DNA of 64,000 bases, taken from Boudabousia tangfeifanii. GTDB taxonomy: Bacteria; Actinomycetota; Actinomycetes; Actinomycetales; Actinomycetaceae. Location: assembly GCF_001856685.1 (NCBI RefSeq), contig NZ_CP017812.1:186001-250000 (forward strand). The letters are read 5' to 3'. A model generated the notes under the pieces. It was not told the DNA's origin. It saw nothing but the letters and a program-made list of their open reading frames with translations, and made no database searches. Position 1 is the stretch's first letter. Every line of letters begins with the position of its first letter. Below are positions 26,021 through 35,300 of the stretch, piece by piece. Made by a program: the position numbers and the translations under genes.

Positions 26021-27666
26021 TACTTGCCTCCTAGACATTTGCGTAGCGAATCGGCGTTAAACCGCATTAAGTCAATGTATGTGGGCACCTGGTTATCCAG
26101 CGTGTCCGAATAGAGCGGGCAAACCTTGGCGCCCGCATCGGCTGCCACCTGCGTCAGTTCGGTATTGCGGGTGGCCAAATATGGTTCGAGGAAAACTGCC
26201 TGAACACCGAGGTCGCGCATGGTCCGAGCCAAACGAATTCGGTCCGCCACGCTCGGCTCCTGCCCCGGGTTAGGCGAAACGAAACCAGCCACTTTCAAAC
26301 CATATGCGTGTGCCAAATAGCCATAAGCATCGTGGGTGGTCACCAGCGTGCGACGTTCGCGTGGAATCTGGTCAATCTGCGCCCGCACGTACTTGTCGAC
26401 CCCATCGAGGCGACGAATGTACTCCTCAGTATTACGCGCATACTGGCTGGCCCCAGCCGGATCCACTTGCATCATGGTGTCGCGAATCGAAAGGGCAAAA
26501 GCCTTCACGTTCTTCACGTCATGCCACAAGTGCGGGTCAATTTCACCGTGCACATGCTTGCCGAGGACGGCCTGCGCCAACAGGTACACCTGCGCGCCAG
26601 CATGCCCCAAGAAACGGTATTGGCTACCCGCGGGAATCAACTGCAAAGCCTTCGGGGGCACCACAATCACAATCTGGTTAGGATCCAAATCCTTCTGGGT
26701 GTACTCGCCGCCGCCCTTCGGGTCAGTAAACAACGTGATCTTTTTCGTGTTCGTATCGGCAGTAATATCAACGTGCCCGGCGTCGACAATCTGGCGGTCC
26801 TTAGTGCGCGGGTCCGAGGACGGATCCACCCCCACCGCAAAAGTGATGGTCGCTTGACCCACCTCAGACTGGGTAAAACCCTTGCCAGCCTTCTGGGTGG
26901 CCACCAAGTCCAACTGGTAGATACCTGGCTGGTCGAAAGCCCAAGAAACGTGAGTGTGAGCCCCAATCGGTAAATGCGCAGACGGGCTATTTTCGCCCGT
27001 GGCCGGCGGGTTCTTTTCGCTTCCCTGGAAGTAGATTTCGGGCTGACCAAAAGCCCCGGTGAGGAACCCGGCGAGTTGGCCCGGGCCGCGAACTGCCCGG
27101 GCCCGCATGGTCAACTCGCTACTGCGATCTTTCGCTTCGCCGCGGGCTCGCAGGCCCAACCAAACCGTATCGAGGGAAGCGTCCTCGATCAGCGGAATGA
27201 CTTCGGCGAAGTGGCGGGTAGCGTCCTCGGCCAGCGCCACATTCGGGACGCCTGGACGCAAGTTGGTGTCGATCGCTTTAATCAGCGAATGTTCCTCGAG
27301 CATCATGTAGTTGGTGAATGCCGCGTCGGCGTACACCACGGAACGGATTGTGTGCAAAGTTGGTTCGTAGGAGTGCGGGTCTGCTCCTGGGGGGACGAGG
27401 GCGGTAACATCCGCCCGGTTGCCAGCTACATTGCGGGCAATATCAGCCAAAATGGCGGTAGAAGTAACTACTTGGGGGCGTTTAGCGGTGCTTTGTTCGC
27501 TAGATTCTGGTGCGCTTACTCCCGCCGAAGCGGTAACCCCATTCTGGTCTGTGGTGGCCGTTTGGGTGGAGGCAGTTGATTTAAAAGCTTGCGGTAGCAC
27601 TAGGGCAACACAGATAACGGCGGCTAAACCCGCCCAAAGCCACCAGTGTCGCCAAATGCTTCGCAT
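26020..27666 (-). CDS. Anchored-repeat metal ABC transporter substrate-binding protein
   Basis: A 548-residue ZnuA/MntC-like binding protein tethered by an N-terminal hydrophobic segment (WLWAGLAAVICVALVLP). Metal-ligand candidates are the His in PGADPHSYEPT, the cluster GKHVHGEIDPHLWH, the His in TTHDAYGYLAHAYG and the acidic FLEPYLATR. Between the first two sites a choice-of-anchor M repeat is inserted (about 165-300; GAHTHVSWAFDQPGIYQL), the same repeat as in the downstream gene. I use the ATG at 27666 (AGGAAG upstream) because it starts directly at a signal/anchor segment. It is the first gene of the operon. Confidence 0.9.
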   Translation of the reverse strand: MRSIWRHWWLWAGLAAVICVALVLPQAFKSTASTQTATTDQNGVTASAGVSAPESSEQSTAKRPQVVTSTAILADIARNVAGNRADVTALVPPGADPHSYEPTLHTIRSVVYADAAFTNYMMLEEHSLIKAIDTNLRPGVPNVALAEDATRHFAEVIPLIEDASLDTVWLGLRARGEAKDRSSELTMRARAVRGPGQLAGFLTGAFGQPEIYFQGSEKNPPATGENSPSAHLPIGAHTHVSWAFDQPGIYQLDLVATQKAGKGFTQSEVGQATITFAVGVDPSSDPRTKDRQIVDAGHVDITADTNTKKITLFTDPKGGGEYTQKDLDPNQIVIVVPPKALQLIPAGSQYRFLGHAGAQVYLLAQAVLGKHVHGEIDPHLWHDVKNVKAFALSIRDTMMQVDPAGASQYARNTEEYIRRLDGVDKYVRAQIDQIPRERRTLVTTHDAYGYLAHAYGLKVAGFVSPNPGQEPSVADRIRLARTMRDLGVQAVFLEPYLATRNTELTQVAADAGAKVCPLYSDTLDNQVPTYIDLMRFNADSLRKCLGGK

Positions 27667-27775
27667 AAACTTCCTACTTAGCTGAAAAGGAACAAAAAGG
27701 TTTGCTTCCCTTGTTGAGAAGGCGATGACATTAGCCGAAAAAGGCAAAGTCACCACCCATTACCGCTAATAGTAT

Positions 27776-27793
27776 AAATAATCATTCTTATTT
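27776..27793. promoter_or_regulatory. Palindromic candidate metal-regulator operator
   Basis: AAATAA-TCATTC-TTATTT forms a 6-6-6 inverted repeat about 110 bases upstream of the binding-protein start, in a locally AT-rich stretch. Zur, MntR and DtxR-type boxes are AT-rich palindromes in similar positions; which regulator would bind is not shown. Confidence 0.4.
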
Positions 27794-27888
27794 AGCAAAG
27801 TGCGAGCCACCCTAAGTGGACGCGATTACACTTACAAATAAGGTGTGAGCAAAGCAATAATTAAAGTGGAAAATCAATTTTCACACGA

Positions 27889-28278
27889 TTTTCCACAGGT
27901 TTTTGCTTAGGTTGTGGACGTGTTAACAACCCTGTGGATAGAATCTGTGGATAACTTGATTAATTTTCAGGTTTACATGGTTGTCTATCTCGGGTTTTCA
28001 ATTTGCCAAGATTCGGAGAGGTTGTCCTTCAAGTTAAAGTTCGGCTTTAAGTATTGTTGGTAGTGGCTTAATTTCAAGGAAAAGTCGAAGTTTGGGTCAG
28101 AAGTGAAACTTTAAAGTGTGAATAGTTTGCAAGATAGTTGCGCGTTAGTCGGCGTTTTGCGCAATCGCTCTGCAACTATCCACAATCAAGCAGAAAAACT
28201 GTGGATAACTACGGTTTTTGGCTTTTAGCTGTGGATTCTTGGGGAAAGCTGTGGAAGTTAGTTGGATCTTGTGGATTG
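27889..28278. other. Cluster of DnaA-box-like sequences in a gene-free stretch (candidate origin or DnaA-binding locus)
   Basis: The interval 27667-28317 has no credible gene. Within it lie exact DnaA-box matches TTTTCCACA (27889-27897) and TGTGGATAA (27946-27954 and 28200-28208). Near matches are TGTGGATAG (27933), CTATCCACA (28176), TGTGGATTC (28230), TGTGGATTG (28270) and TGTGGAAGT (28250). The surroundings are AT-rich. It resembles an oriC or a DnaA-titration region, but no dnaA, dnaN or rpmH is adjacent. Confidence 0.5.
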
Positions 28279-28317
28279 TTGCTAAGCCCAAGTGGAAAAT
28301 GGATATTGAATCGTACC

Positions 28318-29154
28318 TTAGAGCCCGGCGAGTGGCCGAGGTGGTTCCATTGTGGCGAGTCCAGGTCGGCAGGTGACCGATAATCCTTTTTCAGCCACGA
28401 ACTTCGCAGCCTGTTCACAAATTGGTTTAATTTCTTCCTGAGTGGGCAAAGGACGATTATTTTCGGGAGTGCCGGTGAGCTCACTGTACGGCTGTTTATC
28501 GTCGTTCTCGTGCTCTTTTAATACTTCTTCAAGTTTCGGGTCGATCGTTAGATCAAGACCTTCAATAATCATGTCAGGTGCTGCTTCCATGATTTGCGGG
28601 TGCTTTTCTTTCAAAGCCGCAGCCACTTGTTGCATGGTTTCCATAGAAACTTTACGTGGGACTAACCGAATTCGAGCAGATGGGTTTTGTGCCAAAAACT
28701 GCTTGAGTTCCTTTACCGCTGGAGCATCTGGGTGTACCACGTACATGTCGAAGTAACTGTAGTCTTCAGCGAAAGCCATGCCAGCAAAGTCTTGATCGTT
28801 GTAGAAATCAGTAGCTTTTTCAATCAGTACTTCTTGGGCTTCATTATTAGCCATCCCGGTGGTGTTCTTGTAGGTGCGACCAAGTAACCCTTCGGTCGGG
28901 TCAATAATGGTTGGTTCACCGGCTTTAAAAGGAACGGGTAGACCAGTCCCTTTCAATGAGGGCTCAGGCTGTAATCCGTCGCTACCCTCGCTAGTAGCAT
29001 TGCTACTGACGGTAGGGGCTTGGCTGAAAAGCTGTTCCGCGGTGCTTCCTTCTGGAGAAGAGGCATTGGTTGAATCGGGCGAAGTTGAGCAGCCGGCTAA
29101 CGCCCCTAATGCGATGGCAACTAGGGAAGCGGTAACTAAATATTGACGCGACAA
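28318..29154 (-). CDS. Lipoprotein of unknown function
   Basis: A 278-residue exported lipoprotein. The N terminus has a short hydrophobic signal ending in the lipobox LAGC, so Cys22 would be lipidated. A Ser/Thr/Glu-rich linker precedes a mixed alpha/beta domain (about 100-270) containing one later Cys pair (CEQ...TCRP). No family recognised. The start is TTG at 29154 with GAGGA about 8 bases upstream. The next gene, purF, diverges from it. Confidence 0.8.
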   Translation of the reverse strand: MSRQYLVTASLVAIALGALAGCSTSPDSTNASSPEGSTAEQLFSQAPTVSSNATSEGSDGLQPEPSLKGTGLPVPFKAGEPTIIDPTEGLLGRTYKNTTGMANNEAQEVLIEKATDFYNDQDFAGMAFAEDYSYFDMYVVHPDAPAVKELKQFLAQNPSARIRLVPRKVSMETMQQVAAALKEKHPQIMEAAPDMIIEGLDLTIDPKLEEVLKEHENDDKQPYSELTGTPENNRPLPTQEEIKPICEQAAKFVAEKGLSVTCRPGLATMEPPRPLAGL

Positions 29155-29405
29155 AACGATTCCTCAATCTCTCAGATGCGGAAAGAACACGCTATATCCT
29201 AACAGTTTTAATCGCTGTGTCGGCCAAAAAGAGGGTGAACCCACAACAATTTTCCCCAGAAAACTGAATGTATCCTCGGCCTCGATAAAAGCCGACGTAA
29301 GCTACAAATTAAGTAAGTTGAAACTGCCAACCGATCGGCACGGTCTTTCTACCCAATTTCCCTGCCAAACTAGCGATTAGTTGCAGGTTGTGAAAAGATA
29401 TCCAC

Positions 29406-30932
29406 ATGCTCAGACCCGATGGTAACTTGACCCTCGATTTGGACCCGGTAGAAAAGCGTCCTCAGGATGCCTGCGGGGTATTCGGTATTTTTAGTCCCGG
29501 CGAAGAAGTCGCCCGTCTTACCTACTTTGGTTTGTATGCGCTACAGCATCGTGGCCAGCAGTCTGCAGGTATTGCCTCATCTGATGGGCAAACTATGCTG
29601 GTGTACAAAGATATGGGTCTGGTGTCGCAAGTTTTTGACGACCAGGCCCTTTCTGCACTCGCTGGCCGGCAAGCGATCGGTCACGTTCGCTATGCCACCA
29701 CTGGTGCTTCGGTTTGGCAAAATGCCCAGCCGACCTTGGGACCCACCCCAACCGGTACTCTCGCCCTCGCCCATAATGGCAACCTGGTCAATACTGCGGA
29801 ACTTAAAGAGCTGCTAGCCGATAAGCCTAATCTTGGTGGCGAGTTCTGGAAGGGTGGCACCTCAGATACCGCAGTGATTACCGCACTTTTAGGTTCAGCT
29901 GACAACATTTCGGAAGAAGAGTTGGCGCCTTTGCGTTACGTGCCCACTCCTAAACTGCCTGCCGAGGACGAGGCGGGCTCGCAAAATGCCCCGCTAATTG
30001 CGGCCGCCTTGAAAATTCTGCCGATCTTACGTGGAGCTTTCAGCCTCGTCTTTATGGATGAAGGCACTTTGTATGCTGCCCGTGATACTCACGGTTTGCG
30101 CCCACTAGTTTTGGGTCGGACCGAATCAGGTTGGGCAGTGGCCTCTGAAACGGCCGCCCTCGACATTATCGCGGCCACCTTCGTGCGCGAAATTGAACCA
30201 GGCGAGCTTATTGCCATCAATGAGCAGGGCGTCAAGACCTACCGTTGGGGCGAAAGCAAGCCTCGCGGTTGCGTCTTCGAATACGTGTATTTGGCGCGTC
30301 CCGACACCGAAATCTCGGGGAAGTCGATCATTGTTTCGCGTACCGAAATGGGTGCCACACTGGCACGAGAACATCCAGTCGAAGCCGACCTCGTCATGCC
30401 CACTCCAGAATCGGGAACGCCCGCAGCGATCGGTTACGCCCAAGAGTCCGGCATTCCGTTCGGTCATGGGGTGGTGAAGAACTCCTATGTGGGACGTACC
30501 TTTATTCAGCCTACCCAGACAATCCGTCAGCTAGGTATTCGCCTCAAACTCAACCCTCTGCGTGAAATCATTGAAGGTAAGCGCCTAGTAGTTATTGACG
30601 ATTCCATTGTGCGCGGTAATACCCAGCGCGCTCTCGTCCGCATGCTGCGTGAAGCGGGAGCCAAGGAAGTGCATGTGCGAATTTCCTCGCCACCGGTGCT
30701 TTGGCCATGCTTCTTCGGCATCGACTTTGCCACCCGGGCGGAACTAATCGCCGCCTCGATGGACACTGAAGAGATTTGTCGCTCCATTGGGGCCGATTCG
30801 CTCGGCTATCTCAGCCTTGAAGGCATGATTGCGGCCAGTGGACAAAGTGAAGATCGCCTCTGCACAGCCTGTTTCAGCGGAGATTACCCAATGGCTCCGC
30901 CCAAAGATGCCGCTAGCCTCGGCACCTGCTAA
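29406..30932 (+). CDS. purF: Amidophosphoribosyltransferase
   Basis: A 508-residue enzyme for the first committed step of purine synthesis (PRPP plus glutamine to phosphoribosylamine). Cys23 in QDACGVFGIF is the N-terminal nucleophile after propeptide removal. FGLYALQHRGQQSAGIA belongs to the glutaminase domain, and VVIDDSIVRGNT is the PRPP-binding loop. Cysteines in LWPCFFGID and LCTACFSGDYP match those that ligate an iron-sulfur cluster in the B. subtilis-type enzyme. No strong ribosome-binding site precedes the ATG. It is followed by purM after 100 bases. Confidence 0.95.
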   Translation: MLRPDGNLTLDLDPVEKRPQDACGVFGIFSPGEEVARLTYFGLYALQHRGQQSAGIASSDGQTMLVYKDMGLVSQVFDDQALSALAGRQAIGHVRYATTGASVWQNAQPTLGPTPTGTLALAHNGNLVNTAELKELLADKPNLGGEFWKGGTSDTAVITALLGSADNISEEELAPLRYVPTPKLPAEDEAGSQNAPLIAAALKILPILRGAFSLVFMDEGTLYAARDTHGLRPLVLGRTESGWAVASETAALDIIAATFVREIEPGELIAINEQGVKTYRWGESKPRGCVFEYVYLARPDTEISGKSIIVSRTEMGATLAREHPVEADLVMPTPESGTPAAIGYAQESGIPFGHGVVKNSYVGRTFIQPTQTIRQLGIRLKLNPLREIIEGKRLVVIDDSIVRGNTQRALVRMLREAGAKEVHVRISSPPVLWPCFFGIDFATRAELIAASMDTEEICRSIGADSLGYLSLEGMIAASGQSEDRLCTACFSGDYPMAPPKDAASLGTC

Positions 30933-31032
30933 AACCAAAAGAAAATTATTTGGGGGCCGACCCGATCGGGGAACCGCCCTCGGCCAATAACTTAATATCA
31001 AACCAACCCGCCACTCATTCCAAGGAGAAGTC

Positions 31033-32154
31033 ATGGCCCCCGAAAAGAACAGCTACGCGGCTGCCGGTGTCGATACCGAAGCTGGCGATCTAGCCGTCGA
31101 ACTAATGAAAGGTGCGGTCGCTCGTACCCACAACGAAAATGTTTTTGGGGGACAGGGTGGCTTTGCTGGCATGATCGATGCCAGTGAATTGCGTAACTAC
31201 AAGCGTCCTTTGTTGGCTACTTCGACCGATGGGGTGGGTACCAAAGTGGCAATCGCCCAAGCCATGGATGTACACGACACGATTGGTCAAGACCTAGTCG
31301 GCATGGTGGTTGACGATATTGTGGTGGTTGGGGCGAAGCCGCTTTTGATGACCGACTACATTGCCTGTGGTCAGGTAAATCCACAGAAGATCGCTGACAT
31401 TGTCCGTGGTGTGGCTGAAGCTTGTGCGCTGATTGATACCCCATTGTTGGGCGGCGAAACTGCGGAACATCCCGGTTTGATGGGCCCGGACGACTATGAC
31501 GTGGCAGGTGCTGCAACCGGTGTGGTCGAGGCCGATCAGGTCCTGGGTGCTGGTCGCGTCCAGGTGGGGGACCGTTTGGTTGCTCTTGCTGCATCCGGCT
31601 TGCACTCGAACGGTTACTCTTTGGTGCGCCATATCGTGAAGCAACAGGGTTGGGATTGGGATCAGGAAATCCCCGAGTTCGGTCGCGCCTTGGGGATGGA
31701 ACTCCTGGAACCAACCAGGCTTTACACCAAGGTCTGCCTTGAAATGCTACAAAAATTTGGTGCCACCCAGTTCCATGCTCTCTCCCACATCACCGGAGGG
31801 GGCCTGGGAGCTAACATCTCCCGTGTGCTTCCTGCTGGGGTGGCAGCCATGGTTAACCGTGGCAGCTGGGAAGTACCCGCAGTCTTTAGTGTGCTTGCCG
31901 AGGCCGGTGGCCATGACTGCGTAGATCTAGAAGATACTTGGAACCTCGGAGTGGGCATGGTCGCGGTTGTCTCCCCAACGATTGCTGACGAAGTTATTTC
32001 CATGTCACAGGATGCCGGAATCCCAGCCTGGGATCTGGGCGAAGTGGTACCTGATGCTGAGCCAGCTGCCGAGGAAGGTGCCCGTCGAGTGCAGGGAGCA
32101 AAGGGCGTCAATGCTGGTGCTGCCGTTCTTCATGGAGCCTATCGGCTGAGCTGA
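31033..32154 (+). CDS. purM: Phosphoribosylformylglycinamidine cyclo-ligase (AIR synthetase)
   Basis: A 373-residue enzyme of purine synthesis closing the imidazole ring. SYAAAGVDTEAGDLAVELMK starts the domain, STDGVGTKVAIA and VDDIVVVGAKPLLMTDYIA are family motifs, and LLGGETAEHPGLM and ASGLHSNGYSLVR follow. AAGGAG lies 6 bases before the ATG. The 100-bp gap from purF holds a CGCCCTCGGCC variant of the repeated DNA word near a short inverted repeat. A terminator follows. Confidence 0.95.
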   Translation: MAPEKNSYAAAGVDTEAGDLAVELMKGAVARTHNENVFGGQGGFAGMIDASELRNYKRPLLATSTDGVGTKVAIAQAMDVHDTIGQDLVGMVVDDIVVVGAKPLLMTDYIACGQVNPQKIADIVRGVAEACALIDTPLLGGETAEHPGLMGPDDYDVAGAATGVVEADQVLGAGRVQVGDRLVALAASGLHSNGYSLVRHIVKQQGWDWDQEIPEFGRALGMELLEPTRLYTKVCLEMLQKFGATQFHALSHITGGGLGANISRVLPAGVAAMVNRGSWEVPAVFSVLAEAGGHDCVDLEDTWNLGVGMVAVVSPTIADEVISMSQDAGIPAWDLGEVVPDAEPAAEEGARRVQGAKGVNAGAAVLHGAYRLS

Positions 32155-32191
32155 TTTTTGTTAAGTCATAAAAGACTAAATACCTAGAAAT

Positions 32192-32250
32192 AGTTCGTAA
32201 ACGACTTTTCCCTAGTGTCTACTAGCTTTCGTTTACGAACTTTTCTTTTT
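32192..32250 (+). terminator. Terminator after purM
   Basis: AGTTCGTAAACGA (32192-32204) pairs with TCGTTTACGAACT (32229-32241), followed by TTTCTTTTT. Confidence 0.8.
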
Positions 32251-32321
32251 CTCACCCAGCGCAAACAACCACAATTTTGTTACTATTGGACGCGAATGTT
32301 GGTTATTCAAAGGAGAGCCAA

Positions 32322-35300
32322 GTGACAAAGTTGTCTCAAGGGCGCAGTTTTTTTAGAACTTGTGCGACTACATTTAGTGCTGCTGCAGTCGCAGTGGCGG
32401 GTTTAACCGTAGTGCCGGGATTCCTTCCGACACCATCGGCGCATGCCCTCGATAATGGTCTGGCGTTAACCCCTCCCATGGGTTGGAACTCATGGAACCA
32501 GGTGCGCTGTAATGACCTTACCGAGAAGGTTGTTAAAGATACGATTGATGCTTTTGTAGATCGCAATCTGGCTGCCAAAGGCTACCAGTATGTGGTGATC
32601 GATGACTGCTACCAGGGCGGTCGCGATCCAGAAACACAAGAGCTTTTTACCGATCGTACTCGTTTCCCCAACGGCATTAAATCGATCGCCGACTACGCTC
32701 ACGAAAAGGGCGTTAAGCTCGGTATTTACTCCGTTCCAGGTAATGAAACCTGTGCTAACCACTGGGATCACTACCCAGTTCGTGGCATTGGTTCTGCCGG
32801 ACACGAAGAACTGGATGCAAAGACTTTTGAAAAGTGGGGGATTGACTACCTTAAGTACGACTGGTGTCGTGCAGATGTCACTAACGGAATGAACCAAAAA
32901 GAGGGCTTCCGTAAGATGCGTGACGTCCTCAAAACACTAGATCGTCCGATGGTTTACGGTATCAGTGAATACGGTGTCACCCGTCCTTGGGAATGGGCAG
33001 CCGATACTGCTAACCTTTGGCGTACCACCCATGACATCAACCCTTCGTGGTCCTCGGTTACCCACATTATTAACTCGCAGGTTGGTTTGGCCAGCCACGC
33101 TGGTCCGGGCCACTGGAACGACCCTGACATGTTGCAGGTCGGCAACGGTGAGTTCGCATCCGGTCGTCCAAACTACCTAGAAAAGAATCGTTCGCACTTC
33201 GCTATGTGGTCCATGTTGGCCGCACCTCTTTTCCTTGGAACCAACGTTAAGACTTTGTCGAACGACATTATCGACATTGTTTCAAACCCGCAGATCATTG
33301 CGATTGACCAAGATTCTGCAGGTAAACAGGGTGATCGCGTTAGCAATAATGGCGGTGGCCAGGTTTGGAAGAAGACTCTAGCCAATGGTGATGTGGCAGT
33401 TGCCTTCTTCAATAGCACCGGTCAGCCTAAGACTATTTCCACCACTCTTACTGAGCTTGGTCTAACCGAACAGTCCTACATTGCCACCGATTCTTGGGCT
33501 AACCAAGAAGCCTTCAACGTAACTTCCAACATGAAGGTCCCGGTTAAGGCTTACGACACCATGGTCTACCGTTTGAAGCCAGGTCTTTCCGCAGACCTAC
33601 CTGGTGGCCGCATGGTTACCGACGGCCAGACTTACGCCAAGCCTGGCGGTCAGGTAGAAATGACTGTTCGTGTCACTAACCGCACCAGCACCACCGTGCC
33701 AGACGCAGTTTTGCGTGTTGGCAAGGCTACGGGTGCAACTCCAACTCGTAAGTTGGTAGCACTTCCAAGCATGGCACCGAATGCCACGGTTGAAGCCAAG
33801 GTCCGTTTCGATGTTGCCGACACAACCCCAGTTGGCAACCTTGATGTGCCAGCCGAGGTTGTTTGGAATAACAACTCGGAAGAAGGAAACCTCCGGATTT
33901 CCGTTTTGGCAGATTTGCCTGAGGGCACCGGCGATCTCGCCCGGGTTGCTCCGTCCTCGGCCACTGGTGGCTGGGAAAACAAGGTGACCTACAATGAGAG
34001 CCTTGACGGACATAAACTAACCTTGAAGGGCCAGACCTACGAAACTGGTTTTGCCTCGAACGCTAACTCGGTAGTTAAGTTCAACCTTGCCGGCAAGTGC
34101 ACCCGCTTGAGCGGTAAGTTTGGTGTCGATGACGAAGTCCACGGTTGGGATTCCAAGTGGGGTAACCCCTCGATCACCGGTAAGGTGCTTGGTGACAACC
34201 GTCAGCTTTGGGCCACTTCCAAGACTTTGGGTTACCAAGAAGCTGAAGACTTCTCCAATTTGGATGTCACCGGCGTTCAGGAATTGACTTTCAAGCTCGA
34301 GGACGGCGGCAACGGTAATGCCTTCGACCACGGCGACTGGGTCAACCTCCAGATCACCTGTGAAAACACCGATAACCCTGTACTCGAACCAGAGCCTGAG
34401 ACTGCTCCGGTTTACCTCCCAACTTTGAGCTTGCTCGGTGAACGTGCAGTGCTACAGGGACAGACCGTGCATTTGCGAGTCGAGGACGCTTACCCTCGCG
34501 CTAATGGACGCTTTGAGTTCAGCTGTGGCATTGACCCGATCACTGCTCGCACCGATGAACGAGGTCGCATTAACGATCAGGCCGTGAATGTTCCATTCAC
34601 TGCTACCCAGGGCGAATGCGATGCCACTTTCGTACAGGACAAGTTCCGTAGCACCGCATCCTTTGTGGTTCGTGGCGCTTTGCCTCACCCAGTAATGTCG
34701 AGCCAGTTGACTGAAAAGACTGCCCGTACTGCCCACTCCGGTAATGAAGCAGGTAAGGCTTTTGATGGTCGTTCCGATACTATCTGGCACTCCGATTGGG
34801 ATTCGGATAACGGACGTTCCGGCGACAACTGGATTCAAGCTAAGTTGCCTCAGCCAATGTTGCTCGAAGGCTTCAGCTACTTGCCACGTCAGGATGACAA
34901 CTTGAATGGTAGTGCCGCCGAGTACGAACTTCAGGTTGCTGAAAGTGCTGATGGCCCATTCACCACCGTTACTTCTGGTAGCTTCAGTGGCGGCAAGGAC
35001 GAGAAGATTGTTCTTGCTGATACTCCAGTTAAGGGACAGTACGCTCGTTTGGTAATCAAGACCGATCACGGTACTGATTTGGCCAACGGCGGTCACAAGA
35101 AGAACTACGGTTCTGCTGCTGAGATTCGTTTCTCTGCTGTTGTTCCACCTGAGGAAGAAGTGCTAACCAATCCAGCAATGGAAGTTAGCGGAAACAAGAA
35201 TGTTGATCAGGGTGCGAAGGTAGCCTTCAACCTTGCTGGTTTTAAGCCATCGACAGCTGGTCAGCTCACTTTCAATTGTGGTATTCCAGCACAGGAAGTG

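Noticed and set aside
24648..26973. Several long plus-strand frames opposite the metal ABC operon
   Set aside because: All are antisense to four genes with clear family motifs and coupled overlaps.
28138..28383. 81-residue plus-strand frame in the DnaA-box region
   Set aside because: Its repeated WLL/CGL peptides simply translate the TGTGGAT boxes; no start signal, and it runs into the antisense of the lipoprotein gene.
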